Assembly: GCF_020567525.1 (NCBI RefSeq)
Contig: NZ_JAJCVI010000001.1
Coordinates: 434,001 to 498,000 of the forward strand
Direction: 5' to 3'
Source: Halorubellus salinus
GTDB lineage: Archaea > Halobacteriota > Halobacteria > Halobacteriales > Natrialbaceae
DNA: 64,000 nt
Shown: in pieces, positions 42,761 through 52,230 of the stretch
Position numbering within the stretch: the first letter of the stretch is position 1
Layout of the letters: every line of letters starts with the position of its first letter
Notes under the pieces: model-generated
Databases searched by the model: none
What the model saw: only the letters and a program-made list of their open reading frames with translations
What the model was told of the DNA's origin: nothing
Program-made: the position numbers and the translations under genes

Positions 42761-42985
42761 TTAGAAGACGTACTCGTCGTCGTGACCCATCATGCCGTCG
42801 TCCTCGAAGCCGGAGTCGAGGCGCTCGTCCTCGTCGTCCATCGGGCCGCTCGTCTTGTACGCCTTGAGTCCGGCCGCCAGGAGGTCCTCGATGGCTTCGT
42901 CGCGGTTGACGAACTCGCCCTGCTCCACCATCTGCGTGATCTGCATCTCGAGATGCTCGGGGATGTTTATCTCGACCTTGGGCAT
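42761..42985 (-). CDS. ribbon-helix-helix (CopG-like) DNA-binding protein
   Basis: A 74-residue protein. MPKVEINIPEHLEMQITQMV gives the beta strand and first helix of an RHH dimer, and FVNRDEAIEDLLAAGLKAY the second helix; an acidic flexible tail follows. It is similar in style to haloarchaeal DUF7120 proteins. It is a probable transcription regulator of unknown target. A TATA element at 43013-43020 supports the start. Confidence 0.85.
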   Translation of the reverse strand: MPKVEINIPEHLEMQITQMVEQGEFVNRDEAIEDLLAAGLKAYKTSGPMDDEDERLDSGFEDDGMMGHDDEYVF

Positions 42986-43012
42986 CAGTAATTGGGGCTA
43001 TCGGTAAGGGGG

Positions 43013-43020
43013 TATTTAAG
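43013..43020 (-). promoter_or_regulatory. TATA element for the RHH gene
   Basis: TATTTAAG about 31 bases before the ATG at 42985 on the minus strand. Confidence 0.5.
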
Positions 43021-43227
43021 CCTGTTGGGGACGCGAATCCGCCGTGGGAGGCCGGCTCAAGCCCCCTCGTCGGACTTTCGGGGCCGTTCGTGTCCGACGA
43101 TGCACGAGTCCGTACACGCTCTGCCACCCTGTATTGACAAGGTCCCCGTCGTCACCGAGTGGTCTCGGCCCGCGACCCGAGCCCGGGTCCGTCACGACTA
43201 CGGTCGTCCGCGCGCTACGGGTCCGCG

Positions 43228-43824
43228 ATGACAGTCAGGGACGTCACGGACCTCCACGAGGAGTTCGACGGCGAGCGCGTACCGCCCGGGCAGCGCGAGA
43301 CGTCGAAGTTCCCCGTGCTCTCCAAGAGCGGCACGCCGAACTACGACCCCGAGACGTACTCGCTCGACGTCTGGGGCGCGGTCGACGACGAACGCTCGTT
43401 CTCCCTCGAGGAGTTCAGGGCCGTCGACAGCGAGACCCAGCGCCAGGACTTCCACTGCGTCACGGGCTGGTCGAAGCTCGACTGCGAGTTCGAGGGCGTC
43501 ACCTTCCCCACCTTGGCGGAGCTCGCGGGCGTCCACGACGACGCCGTCCACGTCATGTTCCACGCGCTCGACGGCTACACGACGAACCTCCCCCTCGAGG
43601 AGTGCATGCGCGAGGAGGTCATGCTCACGTGGGCGTTCGACGGCGACGACCTGCCGCGCGAGCACGGCGGCCCGCTCCGGGTCGTCACGCCCCACCGGTA
43701 CGCGTACAAGGGCGCGAAGTGGGTGGACGGCGTCGAGTTCCTCACCGAACCCGAGCGCGGCTACTGGGAGAAGCGGGGATACTCGAACACCGCGAACCCC
43801 TGGAACGAGGAACGCTACGCCTGA
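43228..43824 (+). CDS. sulfite-oxidase-like molybdopterin protein
   Basis: A 198-residue single-domain protein of the oxidoreductase molybdopterin-binding family (YuiH-like). PRQ-type opening FPVLSKSGTPNYDPETYSLD, the Mo-ligand cysteine in DFHCVTGWSKLD, and a C-terminal RVVTPHRYAYKGAKWVDGVE segment are visible. No signal peptide, so cytoplasmic. Substrate unknown; sulfite or sulfoxide chemistry is the family's usual role. Confidence 0.88.
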   Translation: MTVRDVTDLHEEFDGERVPPGQRETSKFPVLSKSGTPNYDPETYSLDVWGAVDDERSFSLEEFRAVDSETQRQDFHCVTGWSKLDCEFEGVTFPTLAELAGVHDDAVHVMFHALDGYTTNLPLEECMREEVMLTWAFDGDDLPREHGGPLRVVTPHRYAYKGAKWVDGVEFLTEPERGYWEKRGYSNTANPWNEERYA

Positions 43825-43831
43825 GGTCGCG

Positions 43832-44332
43832 TCACCCGGGGCCGCCGAGTCGAACGTCGCCGTCGACGACGGCCTCGACCTGGTAGTGCCGGCCGTCGTG
43901 TTCGAGGTAGTAACGTGGGAGGTACGCGGGCGGGGTGACGGTCGCGTTGCGCTCCGTCCAGCGGTCCACGTGGCGTTCGGCGCGCAGTTCGTGGCGGTCC
44001 TCGATGCGGTCGGCGAGCGACCGGAGCGCGCTCGCGTCGCCGCAGGTCGCGTAGGGCTCGGGCGGGAGCGCCGCCTCGACGACCTGCCGTTCGCGGTCGG
44101 GGAGTTCGCTCGTCGACACGGGCGGGGTCTCGTTCGACGGCTCGAGGTCGTACTCGGGGTCGGAGAGTTCGAGCGACGACGGTGCGTCGCACGAGACCGT
44201 GGTCGTCGCGGCGGTCGTCCACGTCGAGGAATCGGTGTTGGATTCGCCGATGGCGCCGCCGCCGAGACAGCCGGCGAACGCTGCGGGGACGGCGGTTGCG
44301 GCGAGCGCGTGGAGGGCGCGGCGGCGTCGCAT
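43832..44332 (-). CDS. putative lipoprotein of unknown function
   Basis: A 166-residue exported protein with an arginine-rich leader (MRRRRALHALAATAVPAAFA) and lipobox cysteine 22. A T/S-rich linker follows, then a domain with two cysteines (VSCDAPSS and YATCGDAS) and strands YLPRYYLEHDGRHYQVEAVV. Convergent with the molybdoprotein gene. No family recognised. Confidence 0.75.
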   Translation of the reverse strand: MRRRRALHALAATAVPAAFAGCLGGGAIGESNTDSSTWTTAATTTVSCDAPSSLELSDPEYDLEPSNETPPVSTSELPDRERQVVEAALPPEPYATCGDASALRSLADRIEDRHELRAERHVDRWTERNATVTPPAYLPRYYLEHDGRHYQVEAVVDGDVRLGGPG

Positions 44333-44393
44333 GCGCGGGGCATCGAACGGTCTCGCGAAGTGCTTTCTGCTTAGGTTCTCGGATATGAACACC

Positions 44394-44402
44394 CTTTATA
44401 CG
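44394..44402 (+). promoter_or_regulatory. TATA element for menF
   Basis: CTTTATACG is centred 27 bases before ATG 44425, a textbook leaderless archaeal promoter. Confidence 0.65.
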
Positions 44403-44424
44403 GCCGGCCCCTGAGTTGCGTGCG

Positions 44425-45774
44425 ATGGAACGAGCGGAGAGCGGCGGGGCGTCGGGAGACGTCGTGCTCGACGCGGGACGCCTGGTGAGTCGCAGCCGCG
44501 AGGTCGGCGACGTGTCCTTCCAGGCGTTCCTGGCGTCGCGAGAACCGCCGCGGCTCCAGTGGGCGAGCCCCGGTGGTCTGGAACTGGCCGGTGCGGGGGT
44601 CGCTGCCGAGGTGACCGCGGACGGCCCGGGGCGCTTCGATGTGGTGCGGTCGGCCGCGGCTACCGCGTTCGCGGACGTCGATGCGAACGGTGCGAACGGG
44701 AAGGCGCCGCGGCCGCGGTTCGTCGGCGGGTTCGCGTTCCGCGACGACCACGCGCCCGAAGGGACCTGGAGTGGGTTCCCGGCGGCGTCGTTCGTCCTGC
44801 CGGCGGTCCAGTTGACGCGGACCGACGACGGGACGTGGGTGACGGTGAACGCGTACGGGCCCGACGCGGACCCGGAGGTCGTGGAGCGCGCGCTCGACGA
44901 CGCGGTCGAGGCGGTCGCGGACCTCCCGAAGATGCGACCGGTGGGGACGCCACCGGGCGTGCGGGCGACGCGACGGACGACGCCGAAGGAGGCGTGGACG
45001 ACGCAGGTCGCGGACGCGACCGAGCGCATCCGCGCCGGCGACCTGGAGAAGGTCGTCCTGGCGTGCGCGCTGGAGGTCGACCTGAACGGTCCCGTCGACC
45101 TCCCCGACGTACTTGAACGGTTGCGGCGGACGTACCCGAACTGTTACCGGTTCCTCGTCCAGCCGACGGAGGACGCCGGGTTCCTGGGTGCGCCCCCGGA
45201 GCGCCTCGTGAAGCGCACCGGTCGGCGCGTGGAGACGGAGGCGCTCGCCGGGTCGGTCGGCCGTGGCGGGACGCCGGAGGCGGACGCCGAGCTCGCGCAG
45301 TCGCTCGTCGACTCGGCGAAGATCCAGCACGAGCAGCGCCTCGTCGTCGACACGATCTGCGAGCAGCTCGCCGGGTTCGGCGAGGTGACCGAGGGCGAGC
45401 AGCGCGTCCGGAAGCTCGACAACATCCAGCACCTCCAGACGCCGATCACGACCGAGCTGGCGTCGGACGTGCACGTGCTCGACATCGTCGAGGCGTTGCA
45501 TCCGACGCCCGCGGTCGGCGGGCTGCCGCCGGCGGCGGCGGCGCGCACCATCCGGGACGTCGAGACGTTCGAGCGCGGCTGGTACGCGGCACCGATCGGG
45601 TGGTTCGACGCGACCGGTGACGGGGAGTTCCTCGTCGCCATCCGCTCGGGCGTCGCGGGTGGCGACGGCGCGACGCTGTTCGCGGGGAACGGCATCGTTC
45701 GGGACTCGGACCCGCAGGAGGAGTGGGACGAGATACAGCTCAAGTACCGGCCGTTGCTCGAAGAGTTCCGATGA
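44425..45774 (+). CDS. menF: isochorismate synthase MenF
   Basis: A 449-residue chorismate-binding enzyme that converts chorismate to isochorismate, the entry to menaquinone synthesis. The C-terminal half carries the family signature: KVVLACALEVDL, RFLVQPTEDAGFLGAPPERL, LAGSVGRGGTPE, HLQTPITTEL and the glutamate-rich IRDVETFERGWYAAPIGWFD. It is the first gene of the menF-menD pair and overlaps menD by 4 bases (ATGA). Confidence 0.94.
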   Translation: MERAESGGASGDVVLDAGRLVSRSREVGDVSFQAFLASREPPRLQWASPGGLELAGAGVAAEVTADGPGRFDVVRSAAATAFADVDANGANGKAPRPRFVGGFAFRDDHAPEGTWSGFPAASFVLPAVQLTRTDDGTWVTVNAYGPDADPEVVERALDDAVEAVADLPKMRPVGTPPGVRATRRTTPKEAWTTQVADATERIRAGDLEKVVLACALEVDLNGPVDLPDVLERLRRTYPNCYRFLVQPTEDAGFLGAPPERLVKRTGRRVETEALAGSVGRGGTPEADAELAQSLVDSAKIQHEQRLVVDTICEQLAGFGEVTEGEQRVRKLDNIQHLQTPITTELASDVHVLDIVEALHPTPAVGGLPPAAAARTIRDVETFERGWYAAPIGWFDATGDGEFLVAIRSGVAGGDGATLFAGNGIVRDSDPQEEWDEIQLKYRPLLEEFR

Positions 45775-47672
45775 CGGACGACGACGCGGGCCGCGACGCG
45801 GGCCGCGACGAGGACGCGGCAGACGACCAGGCCGACGGCGAGGATTCGCCTGCTTCGGGCGGTTCGTACCCGAACCGGAACGTCCTGTGGGCGGAGACGC
45901 TCGTCGACGAGCTCGCGGCCGGTGGCCTGGACGCGGTCTGCGTGTCGCCGGGGAGTCGGTCGACGCCGCTGACGATGGCGTTCGCGGCCCACGACGACGT
46001 CTCCGTGTTCTCGATACTCGACGAGCGGGCGGCGGCGTTCTTCGCGCTCGGTCGCGCCCGCCGGACCGGCGAGCCGACGGCGGTCGTCTGCACCTCGGGG
46101 ACGGCGGCGGCGAACTATCATCCCGCGATGATCGAGGCGAGCCAGGCTCGCGTTCCCTTGCTCGCGCTCACGGCGGACCGACCCCCGGAACTGCGGGATT
46201 CGGGCGCGAACCAGACGGTCGACCAGGAGAAGCTCTACGGGTCGGCCGTGCGCTGGTATCGCGACCTCCCGGAGCCGGAGGCGACGCCGCGGAAGCTCCG
46301 GCGGTTGCGGACGGACGCGGCGCGAGCGCTCGCCGAGACGACGGGCACGCCCGCCGGCCCGGTGCACCTGAACTGTCCGTTCCGGAAGCCCCTGGAGCCC
46401 CTCGAGGTCGAGGGGGACGTCCCCGCGGACTGGGACGAGGGCGACGTGCGAGCGAGCGAGGGACGGCCGGGGCGAGCCTACGTCGAGACGACCCAGGGAC
46501 GGCCGACGCTCGCGGACGCGCGCCTGGACGACCTCGCCGCGACGGTCGAGGCCGCGGATTCGGGGCTGGTCGTCGCCGGTCCCGCGGACCCCGTCGACGT
46601 CGCACGCGAGGGGTACGCGCCGGCGCTCGCGGCGCTGGGTGACGCTGCGGGGTTCCCGGTGCTCGCGGACGCGCTGTCGACCGTCCGCTACGGCTCGCAC
46701 GTCGCGGACGCACCGGTCCTCGGGTCCTACGACGGGTACGTCGACGCGCTCCTTGACGCCGTCGACCCCGAGGTCGTCATGCGGTTCGGAGCGTCGCCGA
46801 CGTCGAAACCGCTCCGGAAGGCCCTCGCGGCACGCGACGTCCGGCAGGTGCTCGTGGACCCAGCGGGCGAGTGGCGGGACGCCGAGTTCGTCGCCGACAC
46901 CCTCCTCGCCGCCGACCCCGTCCACGTCGCCCGCGGCGTCGCGGACCGGCTTGCGGACCACGAGCGAGCGACGGAGACCGACCGCGACGGGGTCGTCGAC
47001 CGGGCGCTCGCGATGGACGACGCGTTCGCGGCAGCGGTCGCAGAGAACCGCGACGACGGATCGGTTGGCTCGTTCGAGGGCGCGGTGCTCGCGGACGCGG
47101 TCGCGCACGCCCCGGACCCGGCGACGGTCGTCGTCGGGAACTCGATGCCGGTCCGGGACGCGGACCGGTTCGCGACCGCGAGCGAGCGCGACGTGACGGT
47201 GCTCGCGAACCGCGGCGCGAGCGGTATCGACGGCGTCACCTCGACCGCGCTCGGCGCCGGGAGCGCCACCGACGACGCGCTCGTGTACGTCACGGGCGAC
47301 GTCGGGTTCTACCACGACATGAACGGCCTCCTGTCGCTCTCGCGCTGTGACGTCGACGCGACGGTCGTGGTCGTGAACAACGACGGCGGCGGCATCTTCC
47401 AGGAACTCCCCATCAGCGAGTTCGACCCGCCGTTCACCGAGCAGTTCCAGACGCCTCACGGCATCGACTTCGAGCCGACGGGCGAACTCTACGGGTTCGC
47501 GTTCGAGCGCGTCCCGGTGGAGGCGTTCGCGAGCGCGTTCCGCGACGCCGTCGACGCCGACGGCTCGCACGTCCTCGAGGTCAGGTTCGACGCGGCCGCG
47601 AGCCACGACGCTCGCGACGTCGTCACCGAGCGCGCCCGCGAACGCGCGCGCTCGACGGACGGGACGCGGTAG
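45771..47672 (+). CDS. menD: SEPHCHC synthase MenD
   Basis: A 633-residue thiamin-diphosphate enzyme joining isochorismate and 2-oxoglutarate to form SEPHCHC. The N-terminal Pyr domain has VSPGSRSTPLTMAFA and DERAAAFFALGRAR; the C-terminal PP domain has GDVGFYHDMNGLLSL and VVVVNNDGGGIFQELPISEF, the ThDP/Mg site. An acidic N-terminal extension of about 35 residues precedes the conserved PNRNVLWAETLVDEL. ATG 45771 overlaps the menF stop. Confidence 0.95.
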   Translation: MTDDDAGRDAGRDEDAADDQADGEDSPASGGSYPNRNVLWAETLVDELAAGGLDAVCVSPGSRSTPLTMAFAAHDDVSVFSILDERAAAFFALGRARRTGEPTAVVCTSGTAAANYHPAMIEASQARVPLLALTADRPPELRDSGANQTVDQEKLYGSAVRWYRDLPEPEATPRKLRRLRTDAARALAETTGTPAGPVHLNCPFRKPLEPLEVEGDVPADWDEGDVRASEGRPGRAYVETTQGRPTLADARLDDLAATVEAADSGLVVAGPADPVDVAREGYAPALAALGDAAGFPVLADALSTVRYGSHVADAPVLGSYDGYVDALLDAVDPEVVMRFGASPTSKPLRKALAARDVRQVLVDPAGEWRDAEFVADTLLAADPVHVARGVADRLADHERATETDRDGVVDRALAMDDAFAAAVAENRDDGSVGSFEGAVLADAVAHAPDPATVVVGNSMPVRDADRFATASERDVTVLANRGASGIDGVTSTALGAGSATDDALVYVTGDVGFYHDMNGLLSLSRCDVDATVVVVNNDGGGIFQELPISEFDPPFTEQFQTPHGIDFEPTGELYGFAFERVPVEAFASAFRDAVDADGSHVLEVRFDAAASHDARDVVTERARERARSTDGTR

Positions 47673-47689
47673 ACGGTCGAGTGCACTCG

Positions 47690-48772
47690 TCAGCGAAGCA
47701 CCTGCATGAACAGCACGCTGTACCCGAAGGGTATCCACGTGCTCCCGAGGACGACGACGCCGAGCAGCGAGACGGGGTCGAGCGCGGGGAACAGGAGGAG
47801 TGCGACCGGCGCGATGACGCTCCACGCGCCGAAGACGTAGATCGCGATGCGGGGCATCGTGAGGAGGTAGCCGGTGAGGAGGAGCGCGCACGCGGCGACG
47901 GTGACGTTCACGACGAGCGAGAACTGTGGCGTTATCGCGGAGTACGCCATGAACGGGTAGAGGACGAACATGATGCCGACGACGACGACCTCGCTCCCCT
48001 GGAGGCGGTACGGCGTCCGCGCGGTATCGAGTTCCTCGTCGTCCCAGTCGCGCACCGAGTACCCGCCGTCGGTGGCGTCGTCCACGGTCCCGCGGCCCTC
48101 GCGTTGGGCGTGCTTGGAGCGTTCGCGCTCCCGCCAGTGTCGGTCGTCGGTCGGGTCGCCGACGGTCGCACCGCCCGCGCCGGTCGCGCTCGCCGCGCTC
48201 GCCCCACCGCTGGCGCCATCGGTCGCGTTCGCGCTGGCGCCGCTGGCGCTCGCGGACGCCGACCCCGCGTCGCCGCTCGACCCGCCGACGTCGTAGCTCC
48301 GCTCGCTCGGGTTCGAGCCGTCGCCGCGCCGCGTCCGGTCGTACGCGCCCGGGTCGAACCCGAACCCGCCGTCGGCGCCAACGCCATCGTCGCTCGCCCC
48401 GCCAGCGCCCCCGCGGCCATCGCTCCCATCGTCGCGAACGCCAGTCCCCCAGCGACTCCCGGACGCGTCGGCGTGCGCGTCCGCGTCCGCGGTCGGGTCC
48501 GTGCCGACGTCCCAGCGACCACCACCGTCGCCCGCGCCCGCACCGAAGTGACTCGTGTACGACCCGTGCCCGAGCCGGTCGTAGCGCGCGCGCTCGTCGG
48601 GGTCGCCGAGGACCTCCTCGGCCGCCTGCACGCGCTGGAACGCGTCGCTCGCGTCCGGCGCGTCGTTCAGGTCCGGATGCGTCTCCTTGACACGTTCGCG
48701 GTACGCGGCCTCGATTTCGTCCTGGCTCGCGTCCACGTCCACCCCGAGGACGTCGTAGAACGTCTCACCCAT
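47690..48772 (-). CDS. membrane-anchored J-domain protein
   Basis: A 360-residue protein on the strand opposite to the men genes. Residues 1-68 are a J-domain (FYDVLGVDVDASQDEIEAAY; HPD in ETHPDLNDAP). A long G/A/S/D-rich disordered linker (about 70-230) follows. The last 110 residues contain about four or five membrane helices (VVVVGIMFVLYPFMAYSAI onward). It would recruit Hsp70 to the membrane. It sits between menD and menB. Similar J-domain/membrane layouts occur in haloarchaea; the role is unknown. Confidence 0.88.
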   Translation of the reverse strand: MGETFYDVLGVDVDASQDEIEAAYRERVKETHPDLNDAPDASDAFQRVQAAEEVLGDPDERARYDRLGHGSYTSHFGAGAGDGGGRWDVGTDPTADADAHADASGSRWGTGVRDDGSDGRGGAGGASDDGVGADGGFGFDPGAYDRTRRGDGSNPSERSYDVGGSSGDAGSASASASGASANATDGASGGASAASATGAGGATVGDPTDDRHWRERERSKHAQREGRGTVDDATDGGYSVRDWDDEELDTARTPYRLQGSEVVVVGIMFVLYPFMAYSAITPQFSLVVNVTVAACALLLTGYLLTMPRIAIYVFGAWSVIAPVALLLFPALDPVSLLGVVVLGSTWIPFGYSVLFMQVLR

Positions 48773-48937
48773 GCCTCGACCCTAGTTGTAACCGAGCGGA
48801 GAAAAACGTTCCCGGCAACGAACCGGCACGCAACCCGTCGCCGCGACCCGCGAGCCACACGCTCGCCCAGTCCCCCGCCTCGCGGCCGGGCCGCCGATAC
48901 GCGAACCTCCAAGTGCGCGCCGCGGCGAGTCCCCTCT

Positions 48938-49837
48938 ATGGTCAGCGAGCTCTTCGACCCAGACCGCTGGGAGGCGACCGAGTTGAACGACGACTTCCGA
49001 GATATCACGTACCATCGCGGCACCGACGTCGGCGCGGTCCGCATCGCGTTCGACCGCCCCGAAGTCCGGAACGCGTTCCGGCCCGGCACCGTCGACGAAC
49101 TCTACCGCGCACTCGACCACGCGAAACGCCAGACAGACATCGGATGCGTCCTCCTCACCGGGAACGGCCCGAGCCCCAAAGACGGCGGCTGGGCGTTCTG
49201 CTCGGGCGGCGACCAGCGCGTCCGCGGCGCCGACGGCTACGAGTACCAGGGCGACGACGCCGACCGCGAAGACGCGAGCAGCGCCGGCCGCCTCCACATC
49301 CTCGAAGTCCAACGGCTCATCCGCCACATCCCCAAACCCGTCGTCTGCGTCGCCCCCGGCTGGGCCGTCGGCGGCGGCCACAGCCTCCACGTCGTCTGCG
49401 ACATGACCCTCGCCTCCAAAGAACACGCGAAGTTCAAACAGACCGACCCCGACGTCGCCAGCTTCGACGGCGGCTTCGGGAGCGCATACCTCGCCAAACA
49501 GGTCGGCCAGAAGAAAGCCCGCGAGATCTTCTTCCTCGGCAAGACCTACGACGCCGACGAAGCCGCCGACATGGGCATGGTGAACGAAACCGTCCCCCAC
49601 GACGACCTCGAAGACGTCGCCCTCGACTGGGCCGACGAGATGCTCGGCAAATCCCCAACCGCCATGCGCATGCTCAAATACGCATTCAACGCCACCGACG
49701 ACGGCATGATCGGCCAACAAGTCTTCGCCGGCGAAGCCACCCGCCTCGCCTACCAGACCGACGAAGCCCAAGAAGGCCGCGACGCCTTCAACGAAGGCCG
49801 CAACCCCGACTTCGACGACTACGACTACCACTACTAG
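48938..49837 (+). CDS. menB: 1,4-dihydroxy-2-naphthoyl-CoA synthase MenB
   Basis: A 299-residue crotonase-fold enzyme that cyclises succinylbenzoyl-CoA to DHNA-CoA. Features include RPEVRNAFRPGTVDELYRAL, CSGGDQRVRG with the oxyanion region, GWAVGGGHSLHVVCDMTLAS and the C-terminal tyrosine-rich end DFDDYDYHY. Length and the SGGDQ motif fit MenB rather than a general enoyl-CoA hydratase. ATG 48938; it has its own promoter region because the J-domain gene is divergent upstream. Confidence 0.94.
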   Translation: MVSELFDPDRWEATELNDDFRDITYHRGTDVGAVRIAFDRPEVRNAFRPGTVDELYRALDHAKRQTDIGCVLLTGNGPSPKDGGWAFCSGGDQRVRGADGYEYQGDDADREDASSAGRLHILEVQRLIRHIPKPVVCVAPGWAVGGGHSLHVVCDMTLASKEHAKFKQTDPDVASFDGGFGSAYLAKQVGQKKAREIFFLGKTYDADEAADMGMVNETVPHDDLEDVALDWADEMLGKSPTAMRMLKYAFNATDDGMIGQQVFAGEATRLAYQTDEAQEGRDAFNEGRNPDFDDYDYHY

Positions 49838-49856
49838 CAACCACCTTTTTCCTGCG

Positions 49857-49883
49857 GAGGGTGCGCTCGCTGCGCTCGCGCAC
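49857..49883 (+). terminator. GC hairpin after menB
   Basis: GGGTGCG pairs with CGCACCC around a GCTC-rich loop, about 20 bases after the menB stop and just after a short T-run. Probable transcription end. Confidence 0.4.
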
Positions 49884-49990
49884 CCCCACTTGGAAAAACG
49901 TGGGCGAAAAACCTCCCGCTCGCGCTCTCCGAGCGCTCGCGGTTTCGCTGCACTGGACCGCACAGCGACAGCGACCACGCAGCGAGCACA

Positions 49991-50054
49991 CCGCGCAGCG
50001 ACCACACCGCGCAGCGACCACACCGCGCAGCGACCACACCGCGCAGCGACCACA
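49991..50054 (+). repeat. 16-base tandem repeat between menB and the PQQ-repeat gene
   Basis: Four units of CCGCGCAGCGACCACA start at 49991, 50007, 50023 and 50039, with degenerate units (CACGCAGCGAGCACA and similar) before them from about 49960. It is a minisatellite with no spacers. Confidence 0.88.
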
Positions 50055-50135
50055 CCGCCCCACAGCCGCGACCGCCTCTAGCTGGGGTTCGTGGGACCAC
50101 GAGACACTTACGTCGGGCACTGGAAACATCGGGTG

Positions 50136-51461
50136 ATGCGGTCGACGCGACGCGGGGTCCTGGCGGCCGCCGGGACCGCCCTCCTCGCTGGTTGTAGCAC
50201 GTTCGATGGGGTCCAGAGCGACGGCGAGCGGTCGGTGCCGCCGCCGTTCCTCGCGGAACCCGAGGACTGGGCGCACCCCGGGCACGGGCCTGGGAATGCG
50301 CGGCGGGCACGGGGTGACGCCGCGCCGCGGCACGCCCCGGACGGGGCGACGTGGCGTCGGGAGCTGTCGGCGTCCACGGTCGATTCGGTCGCACAGCCCG
50401 TGGTCGCGGACGGCGTCGCGTACGTCGCGTTCGTCGGCGTGGACCGCGGGACGGAGTTCGCGCGGCTCGTCGCCCTCGACCTCGACACCGGGGCGGTCCG
50501 ATGGGTGGTCGAGGTCTCGGGAACGGCGTACGCGGGTGCGCCACGGGTCGCCGGCGAGACGGTGCTGTGGCGCGGTGGCGCGGATACGCTGTACGCGTTC
50601 CACGCTGCGGACGGGAGCGAGCGATGGACGTGGCGCGTCCGGAACCACGTCGACCCGGTCGCAGCGCACGGCCTCGCGCTCGTGACGGTGCCCGCCGAGG
50701 ACGACGGGGACGGGGAGGAACTGGTCGCGGTCGACGTCCGCGACGGCGACGCCGCGTGGACGCGCCGGGAGGCCGACCGCGGCTGGCTTCCGCACGCGGC
50801 CGACGACGACCGGTTCTACGTCACGCGGACGAACGATGGGTCGAGCGCCGGCGCGCTCCTCGCGCTCGACCATCGGACGGGCGAGATCGCGTGGTCGGCC
50901 GCAGGGGTCGCACCGCGATCCCTGGTCGTCGCCGGTGGTCGGGCATTCTCGGCTATCGACGCATCTGAGGGTAGCGAGTTCCTCGCGCTCGACACCGCCG
51001 ACGACGAGCCGGGGTGGTCGCGCTCGCGGGCCGTGGAGCGCGAGACCGACGACGGGACGGTTACGGGCGAGGAGACGGTCGCGGCGGCGACCGCGGACGT
51101 CGTCGTCGCCAGCCAGGACTTCCACGGCCGCGCTCCGAACCGGGTGGTTGCGCGGGACGCTGCGACGGGCGACGTGACGTGGACTGTCGGCGACGAGGAC
51201 CTCTCGGTCGCGCCGAGCGCGCTCCCGTTCGTCTGCGGCGACGCACTGTACGTCCCGGTCGACGACGACGCCGCCGGCGACAACGGCGAGGACGTCGAGC
51301 GAACGGCACCGGCGCTCTCCGTGCACGCGCTCGACGACGGTTCGGTTCGCGACCGCCAGGGCCTCGACGTCACCGAGCTCGTTCACGTCGTCGTCGCGGA
51401 CGGCTCCATCGTCGCGGTCGCTCGCCCGAGCGGGAACGCGGTGTCGGTCGCCGCCTGGTGA
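50136..51461 (+). CDS. PQQ-repeat (beta-propeller) lipoprotein
   Basis: A 441-residue exported protein with a leader (MRSTRRGVLAAAGTALLAGC, lipobox Cys20). PQQ-like blades recur: ARLVALDLDTGAVRWVVEVS, DTLYAFHAADGSERWTW, ALLALDHRTGEIAWSAAG, RVVARDAATGDVTWTVGDED. The W-rich repeat spacing predicts an outer-surface beta-propeller, usually for protein assembly or binding; there is no evidence for PQQ cofactor use. It is the first of three genes lying between menB and menA. Confidence 0.88.
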   Translation: MRSTRRGVLAAAGTALLAGCSTFDGVQSDGERSVPPPFLAEPEDWAHPGHGPGNARRARGDAAPRHAPDGATWRRELSASTVDSVAQPVVADGVAYVAFVGVDRGTEFARLVALDLDTGAVRWVVEVSGTAYAGAPRVAGETVLWRGGADTLYAFHAADGSERWTWRVRNHVDPVAAHGLALVTVPAEDDGDGEELVAVDVRDGDAAWTRREADRGWLPHAADDDRFYVTRTNDGSSAGALLALDHRTGEIAWSAAGVAPRSLVVAGGRAFSAIDASEGSEFLALDTADDEPGWSRSRAVERETDDGTVTGEETVAAATADVVVASQDFHGRAPNRVVARDAATGDVTWTVGDEDLSVAPSALPFVCGDALYVPVDDDAAGDNGEDVERTAPALSVHALDDGSVRDRQGLDVTELVHVVVADGSIVAVARPSGNAVSVAAW

Positions 51462-51566
51462 GGCAGTCGCCGCGCGATGAGGGTCGCCGCGCGGTGACCG
51501 GCCGGGCCGTCCGGGCGAGCCCGCTCGTCGCATCGCCCGTCGAGAGGCCCGTTCGGTGGTTCGCGG

Positions 51567-52181
51567 TCAGTCCTCGACGACGTCGAGGAGTCGCTTCGCG
51601 TTCGCGACCTTCTCCTGGATGCGGTGGCGGTGGACCTTGACGGTGCTCTCGGCGACGTCGAGACGCTCCGCGATGGTCGCGTAGTCGAGGCCTGCGTCGT
51701 GGAGCACCTGGACCTCGGCCTGACGCGTGGAGAGGCCGACGCGGACGAGTTCGCCGACCGTCCGCGACGGCAGGACGAGCGGGTCGCGGTGGACGGCGTC
51801 GGCTCCTCGGGCGTTGGCGTCGGTCCCGCGAGCGTCGCCGTCGGTCCCGCGGGCGTCAGCGTCGGTCACCTCGGCGGCGAACGCGGCGTGGACCGCCCGG
51901 ACGCTCGCTCGGAGCGCGTCGGGGACGTCGTGCGCGTCGAGCGTCTGCAGCCACGTCTGGTCGTCGACGAAGACGACGGCCGCGAGGCCGTCGGCGACCG
52001 CGACCGACTCGGGTGCGTCCGTGGTCTCGTAGCGTTCGAGGATGGCGTCGCTCCCGTCGACGAGCGAGGCGTGTAGGTCGTCGACCGCCTTCGAGAGCGT
52101 TCTCGCGTCCGCGTCGCTTCGAGCGGCGACGCGCTCGATGGTCGTCGCGGGGATGGGGGCGTCCAGCGAGACGGTTGGCAT
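51567..52181 (-). CDS. LuxR-type helix-turn-helix regulator
   Basis: A 204-residue protein. The C-terminal 60 residues are a LuxR/sigma-4-like helix-turn-helix (LSTRQAEVQVLHDAGLDYAT then IAERLDVAESTVKVHRHRI). The N-terminal part is a possible sensor region, joined by a repeated low-complexity linker (TDADARGTDGDARGTDANA). An inverted repeat lies just upstream of its start and may be its own operator. Target genes unknown. Confidence 0.85.
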   Translation of the reverse strand: MPTVSLDAPIPATTIERVAARSDADARTLSKAVDDLHASLVDGSDAILERYETTDAPESVAVADGLAAVVFVDDQTWLQTLDAHDVPDALRASVRAVHAAFAAEVTDADARGTDGDARGTDANARGADAVHRDPLVLPSRTVGELVRVGLSTRQAEVQVLHDAGLDYATIAERLDVAESTVKVHRHRIQEKVANAKRLLDVVED

Positions 52182-52209
52182 ACCGGAGCTACGCCCCCCG
52201 AGCGCTTGA

Positions 52210-52230
52210 GGTTTACGTTTTGTGTAAACC
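52210..52230. promoter_or_regulatory. 21-base inverted repeat upstream of the HTH regulator
   Basis: GGTTTAC-GTTTTGT-GTAAACC is a perfect seven-base inverted repeat, 29-49 bases before the regulator start, overlapping where its TATA box should be. It is a good candidate for an autoregulatory operator, and could also serve the divergent lipoprotein gene. Confidence 0.55.

Noticed and set aside
49960-50058. Possible CRISPR array (regular short repeats)
   Set aside because: Units are directly adjacent with no unique spacers and no cas genes are nearby. The same holds for the repeats at 29149 and 40418.
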